Both the position numbers and the translations under genes were made by a program. A DNA stretch of 8,949 nucleotides from an uncultured Spirochaetia bacterium (GTDB lineage: Bacteria > Spirochaetota > UBA6919). The number at the start of each line of letters is the position of its first letter. The stretch's first letter is position 1. Positions 5,560 to 8,949 of the stretch are shown one piece after another. Location of the stretch: contig CAJXGR010000113.1 of NCBI GenBank assembly GCA_913053665.1, forward strand, positions 1 to 8,949, read 5' to 3'. The notes beneath the pieces were generated by a model. That model saw only the letters and a list, made by a program, of their open reading frames with translations, did not search any database and was not told the origin of the DNA.

Positions 5560-7743
5560 ATGGAAATAATAAGACGTGGGCTGATTCTTCCGGAAGAAGA
5601 GGCTGTAGCCAACCAATTGAAGAATCTTCCCGATCACTGGTGGTGTATAGGAGGGGATGGCAATCGATTTAGCTTCAAGAAAGGTCTAGGCACCCAGATC
5701 GATTTCATTGTCATTGCCCCAAAGGGTATTTTTTTCATTGACTCAAAAAATATCAGTACCATAGAGCTGAGTGATGGCAATACCATAAAGTTTCTCAGTT
5801 CCGAAGGGAAACAAATCCGTAAGACCACCAAACGAGACAATCCTGTAGAGGATATCATAGAGGAACGTTATCAAGCTAAAGACTGGTTAAGAAAAAGGGG
5901 ACTTGAAGACTTCTTGTCAAGGGATAGAAAAGACCTGAAGGTATTTCTTCATGGGCTTGTAGTCATCGCCAACGAACAAACGGTTCGGTATAGAAATTGC
6001 AAGTTGGATCAAATAAATTATTATTCTCATAAGTACCCGACACTTGTTCCAATTTCCATGTTAACGACTCAGTACTTTGAATCCATGTCCCTGCCGCCAA
6101 ATTGCAAAACCCTGACTCAGGAAGAGATGTGGCTACTCTTTAAACTCTTTCATAATCCGGATATGACCATCACCCAGATCTTTAATGAGATTAAAAAAGG
6201 AGAAGACAAACTCTTTCGGGAACAACAGGTTTTCCTGGAGAAATTACGTCTTCTGGAGCAGGAAAACCTTCAACTCAACAAAACGTCTAATGATTTGGAA
6301 GGCACCCGAAATCAGTTGATGACCATGAATCAAGAGCTGAAAGAGACTGTCCAATCCAGGGAACAGTCCATTCAATCCCTGTCTGAGGAAAGAGATCAGC
6401 TGGAGGGTCTCAATAATGAGTTGAAAGGCCAAGTTCTTGAAGTGGACAAATTAAAGGAGGAAAATAAGGAAATAGAGAGTTCTCGTCAAAAAGCTGAAGG
6501 ACTCTCCAAAAAAGTGATTTCTTTAGAACAGGAAAAAAGAAAACTGATCAAGAAAAATGACAACCAGTCGGCCTCAAGTATTGTTAAGAAGCTGAAAGGA
6601 TATAAAATCGCATCGGCCAGTTTTGCTTTTGTCCTAATCCTTTTTGCCTTATACATTTGGTTATCCCCTTCTATGAAGGTCAATGATGCCGGTCGGCTGG
6701 ATAAAATCAACTCCAGCAATACTCTCTCAACCCTGGAGAGGATTTTCCCCAGCATGGAAGCGTTCTATAAAGAGGAACAGTACAAAAAGCTGATCAGCAT
6801 GTGGGAAAAGTATATCCTGAAAGGGGAAGCCATTGAACCCCAAGAACTCTTCAAAGGATTTCACAAATATGATATACTGATTAAATATCTTGCCAAATCC
6901 TATCAAAAATCGGCAACGACCAAAGAGGCGAACAGAAAAGCCAGTCTATATTACGATATCTATGCCGAAATCGCTAATAAACCCAAGGAAATCATTGAAG
7001 CCCATTATTTGCGTAGTATTAGTCATATTGAGCTGGAATCCGACCTGGATGAATCGATACGGGATTTAAAGGAAGCTTTAAGGCTCAACAAGACAAAACT
7101 AAAAGACAATTATCATTGGAAAGTCAATATATTAAGGAACTTAGCCTTAAGTTACCAGACCATAGAAACCGGTACAACCATTACAGTCTCCAAAAAAAAG
7201 AATTATTCCAAAAACCTTCATGTGAATGATTTCTATGAAGAGGCCTTAAAATATTACGAAAAAGGACGGTATCTTGCCCTAGGCCAAAAAGATATCTTGA
7301 TGCAAGCGGATCTCCAAAATGAGATGGGCCATCTGTATAAGTACAAAAAGAACTTCCGAAAGGCTTATGACAAGTTTATGTCGGTTGTGGATCTCCTCAC
7401 GGGGTATAAAAAACCAAGTCCTGTGGTGTCAGAGAAGATAATGATTGCTTATAACGACGCTGGAGCCATAGCCTCAAGGATGAACCGTATGGGCCCTGCC
7501 ATAAAGAACTATGTGAAAGCTATTGCCATGAGTGAAAATCCCAAAAACCCTGTGGAAAGCCAAAAAAGAAGAATATATCAAGCCAATTTTAGACGCAACC
7601 TGGGTAGCCTCTATTTAAGAATGAAAAGATACGATAAAGCGTTGATAGAACTGAAAAAGGCCTATGGACTCGCAACAGAATTGAATCTATCAAAAGTGTC
7701 TGAATACAAAAAACTCTTTGATCAGGCCCAAAAGAAAAGCTAG
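5560..7743 (+). CDS. Membrane protein with NERD nuclease-like domain, coiled coil, one TM helix and TPR-like repeats
   Basis: A 727-residue protein. Residues about 8-130 resemble the NERD (nuclease-related) domain: E14 in PEEEAVANQL, D48 in LGTQIDFIVIAPKGIFFI, then D61-S62-K63 followed by N64. This matches the PD-(D/E)xK layout with Asp instead of the more usual Glu, so the site may be active. Residues about 209-335 form a long Glu/Lys/Gln-rich coiled coil. A single membrane helix follows (about 349-368, ASASFAFVLILFALYIWL). The rest (about 385-727) is helical, with TPR-like units such as LQNEMGHLYKYKKNFRKAY, AYNDAGAIASRMNRMGPAI and RRNLGSLYLRMKRYDKAL. Lysines just before the helix predict the N-terminus in the cytoplasm and TPRs outside. 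The function is unknown: envelope-to-nucleic-acid signalling, DNA processing or defence are possible. ATG 5560 is preferred over the in-frame TTG 5542, which has no ribosome binding site and lies in the candidate promoter; the site for the ATG is itself weak. It appears to be monocistronic. Confidence 0.88.
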   Translation: MEIIRRGLILPEEEAVANQLKNLPDHWWCIGGDGNRFSFKKGLGTQIDFIVIAPKGIFFIDSKNISTIELSDGNTIKFLSSEGKQIRKTTKRDNPVEDIIEERYQAKDWLRKRGLEDFLSRDRKDLKVFLHGLVVIANEQTVRYRNCKLDQINYYSHKYPTLVPISMLTTQYFESMSLPPNCKTLTQEEMWLLFKLFHNPDMTITQIFNEIKKGEDKLFREQQVFLEKLRLLEQENLQLNKTSNDLEGTRNQLMTMNQELKETVQSREQSIQSLSEERDQLEGLNNELKGQVLEVDKLKEENKEIESSRQKAEGLSKKVISLEQEKRKLIKKNDNQSASSIVKKLKGYKIASASFAFVLILFALYIWLSPSMKVNDAGRLDKINSSNTLSTLERIFPSMEAFYKEEQYKKLISMWEKYILKGEAIEPQELFKGFHKYDILIKYLAKSYQKSATTKEANRKASLYYDIYAEIANKPKEIIEAHYLRSISHIELESDLDESIRDLKEALRLNKTKLKDNYHWKVNILRNLALSYQTIETGTTITVSKKKNYSKNLHVNDFYEEALKYYEKGRYLALGQKDILMQADLQNEMGHLYKYKKNFRKAYDKFMSVVDLLTGYKKPSPVVSEKIMIAYNDAGAIASRMNRMGPAIKNYVKAIAMSENPKNPVESQKRRIYQANFRRNLGSLYLRMKRYDKALIELKKAYGLATELNLSKVSEYKKLFDQAQKKS

Positions 7744-7922
7744 TTTTCTACTGCTCTATTCAATCTTTTAACTAAAACATAGCGATATAAGTCATTTATG
7801 TCATTAACTATCTGCTATAAAACAAATATCCCTTAAACTGTATATAAAATCCTTCTGTCGTTAGCAGAGGTCTAAAAAAGTAGTTATCATTAGACTCATA
7901 AATATAAGAAATGGAGTCCAAA

Positions 7923-8351
7923 ATGAAACAAACGTCAGTAACAGTCGTTCAAAAGATTCAGGCACCCGTAGATGCCGTATGGGAAACTATTAGCGCCATT
8001 GGAGGGGTGGATAAATGGTCTGGTATGATCAAAACGTGTCGAGTAGAAGGAAGTGGTGCAGGTGCCAAACGCTTTTGTACCATGACTGATGGAGGCGAGC
8101 TCAATGAGAATATTGATCTGGTCGATCATGAGAAGAAAGTCTTTCAGTACAGTATTCCTGAGCCTCCCATGCCCATCAAAGACTATGTTGGGACTATGAA
8201 AATTAAAGAAACGGGTAAAAATGGTGAAACCGAAGTGACCTGGTCTGCTACCTTTAAAGTAGAAGAAGCCAATGAGTCAGAAATAAGAGCAATGCTTGAA
8301 GGGGCTTATGCTGATGGGATCACAGGAATTGGACAAGTCAGTGTTGCGTAA
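7923..8351 (+). CDS. SRPBCC (polyketide cyclase/dehydrase-like) family protein 1
   Basis: A 142-residue protein of the START/Bet v 1-fold SRPBCC superfamily, which binds hydrophobic ligands in a deep pocket. The N-terminal strand and helix follow the usual pattern: VQKIQAPVDAVWETISAIGG with W20, then W32, then GAKRFC (47-52). MPIKDYVGTM (82-91) forms a central strand, and the C-terminal helix SEIRAMLEGAYADGITGIGQ closes the fold. No signal peptide or membrane segment is present, so it is cytosolic. ATG 7923 is chosen because GGAG lies seven bases upstream; an in-frame ATG at 7911 overlaps this site and has none of its own. The next gene is a related protein 42 bases downstream, so the two are probably co-transcribed. 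The ligand cannot be told from sequence, and many members are non-catalytic binders or environmental-stress proteins. Confidence 0.88.
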   Translation: MKQTSVTVVQKIQAPVDAVWETISAIGGVDKWSGMIKTCRVEGSGAGAKRFCTMTDGGELNENIDLVDHEKKVFQYSIPEPPMPIKDYVGTMKIKETGKNGETEVTWSATFKVEEANESEIRAMLEGAYADGITGIGQVSVA

Positions 8352-8393
8352 ACACTCTAAACATTTATATAATTGTTCATAAGGAGGATCACG

Positions 8394-8876
8394 ATGACAG
8401 CAAAAGTGTCTATGACGATTAATCTCCCCTCACCTCGTTTGTGGGACGCATTGTCTCAGTTTGATCAAATCCATCTGTTTCACCCAATGGTCGATAAAGC
8501 CTCACTATTGAGTTCAAAGAATCAGGGGGTGGGAGCTAAAAGGCGATGTGATTTCTATGATAAATCAAGTCTTGTAGAGGAAATCCAGGAATGGGTGGAT
8601 GGTAAATCCTATACAGTCAAGCTAACCGAGATCTCAGCCATGCCGATTAAAGAGGCTGAAGCCACCATAAGCCTGGAACCTCTAGGTTCTGACAGGACCA
8701 CAGCGTCTTTCGAGATGCGCTACACACCCAAATTCGGTCCCCTGGGCTGGATGATGGGGCAATTAATGATGAAACCCATGATGAAGAAGATGTTCATGAA
8801 AATCCTTAAAGGTCTTGAGCAACATACCTTAACGGGTGAGGCGATAGGAGAAAATTGGCAGCCTGTCATGAACTAA
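8394..8876 (+). CDS. SRPBCC (polyketide cyclase/dehydrase-like) family protein 2
   Basis: A 160-residue SRPBCC-fold protein and likely distant paralogue of the gene before it. Both carry GAKR-x-C at exactly residues 47-52 and MPIK at 82-85 or 83-86. The N-terminal strand TAKVSMTINLPSPRLWDALS is typical of the superfamily. The C-terminal part has a turn (TPKFGPLGW) and a methionine-rich helix with eight Met within about 20 residues (WMMGQLMMKPMMKKMFMK), then LKGLEQHTLTGE. Such a helix lines the ligand pocket in this fold and may give a flexible, apolar wall. AAGGAGG stands six bases before ATG 8394; an in-frame TTG at 8373 lies upstream of that site and is rejected. Another AAGGAGG overlaps and follows the stop codon, as though a third gene should come next, but none does. 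The ligand is unknown. Confidence 0.88.
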   Translation: MTAKVSMTINLPSPRLWDALSQFDQIHLFHPMVDKASLLSSKNQGVGAKRRCDFYDKSSLVEEIQEWVDGKSYTVKLTEISAMPIKEAEATISLEPLGSDRTTASFEMRYTPKFGPLGWMMGQLMMKPMMKKMFMKILKGLEQHTLTGEAIGENWQPVMN

Positions 8877-8881
8877 GGAGG
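8875..8881 (+). promoter_or_regulatory. Strong ribosome binding site with no gene after it
   Basis: AAGGAGG overlaps the stop codon of the second SRPBCC gene. Within the next 20 bases there is no ATG, and the GTG at 8881 overlaps the site and reads only 15 codons before TGA (8926). It may be the leftover start of an interrupted third gene. Confidence 0.4.
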
Positions 8882-8896
8882 TGTTAAAAATCAAGT

Positions 8897-8936
8897 TCCC
8901 GATATTGATGAACGTTAATATAACGTGAGTTCGGGA
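8897..8936. repeat. Nested imperfect inverted repeat at the right edge
   Basis: The outer arms TCCCGA (8897-8902) and TCGGGA (8931-8936) enclose an inner dyad ACGTTA (8912-8917) and TAACGT (8921-8926) around ATA. The pairs between them are unequal (nine and four bases), so the hairpin has an internal loop. It may be a terminator-like structure for the SRPBCC pair or the end of a mobile element lying to the right; no transposase is visible within the window. Confidence 0.5.
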
Positions 8937-8949
8937 TATAAGAATCTAT

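Noticed and set aside
6486..6755. Minus-strand open frame of 89 codons
   Set aside because: Antisense to the coiled-coil and membrane helix of the NERD-TPR gene; composition is explained by the opposite strand.
7733..7749. AGAAAA/TTTTCT hairpin at the end of the NERD-TPR gene as a terminator
   Set aside because: The stem is six A/T-rich pairs with no following T-run, too weak to support.
7811..7868. Inverted repeat TCTGCTA ... TAGCAGA before the first SRPBCC gene
   Set aside because: The 7-bp arms are 44 bases apart in AT-rich DNA, which is easily chance; no nearby promoter could be fixed with confidence.
1..8949. CRISPR array, tRNA, rRNA or known riboswitch
   Set aside because: No regularly spaced direct repeats, cloverleaf or recognisable conserved RNA motif was seen on either strand.

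Overview
The window comes from a Gram-negative bacterium with moderately low GC (roughly 40%, by eye). The Gram-negative reading rests on an exported MltB-type murein transglycosylase. Clear AAGGAGG-type ribosome binding sites argue against Bacteroidetes. Nothing fixes the phylum; a spirochaete or a delta-type proteobacterium would both fit, and this is a guess. Gene boundaries below were re-chosen by ribosome binding site and family fit, so several differ from the longest open frame.

Bases 2-3093 (minus strand) are a compact signalling operon of four genes, separated by 20 bases, 2 bases and a 17-base overlap. In order of transcription they are a receiver domain joined to a histidine-bearing dimerisation (DHp) helix pair but with no ATPase domain, a stand-alone receiver, a soluble histidine kinase with an extra degenerate DHp segment at its N-terminus, and a receiver-histidine kinase hybrid that runs off the left edge. 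None has a membrane segment, and no DNA-binding or enzymatic output domain is visible. The set looks like a cytoplasmic phosphorelay whose input and output lie elsewhere.

Bases 3094-3442 are a divergent regulatory region with a short perfect dyad, a possible promoter for each direction and a possible 15-codon leader frame. The plus-strand gene 3443-4402 encodes an exported MltB/GH103-like lytic transglycosylase with a very basic C-terminal tail. It converges on a YggS/PLPBP pyridoxal-phosphate-binding protein (4445-5122, minus).

Bases 5123-5559 are a repeat-rich intergenic region: the yggS promoter with overlapping dyads, an AT-rich hairpin, a 19-bp perfect palindrome and a stretch resembling a dispersed intergenic repeat.

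The plus-strand gene 5560-7743 encodes a large protein with an N-terminal NERD nuclease-like domain, a long coiled coil, one membrane helix and a C-terminal TPR-like domain. This is the least familiar architecture in the window and the best candidate for an undescribed function. Two tandem SRPBCC (START/Bet v 1-fold) proteins follow at 7923-8876. After them a strong ribosome binding site leads into a short nested inverted repeat rather than into a gene, which may mark the end of a mobile element or an interrupted operon.
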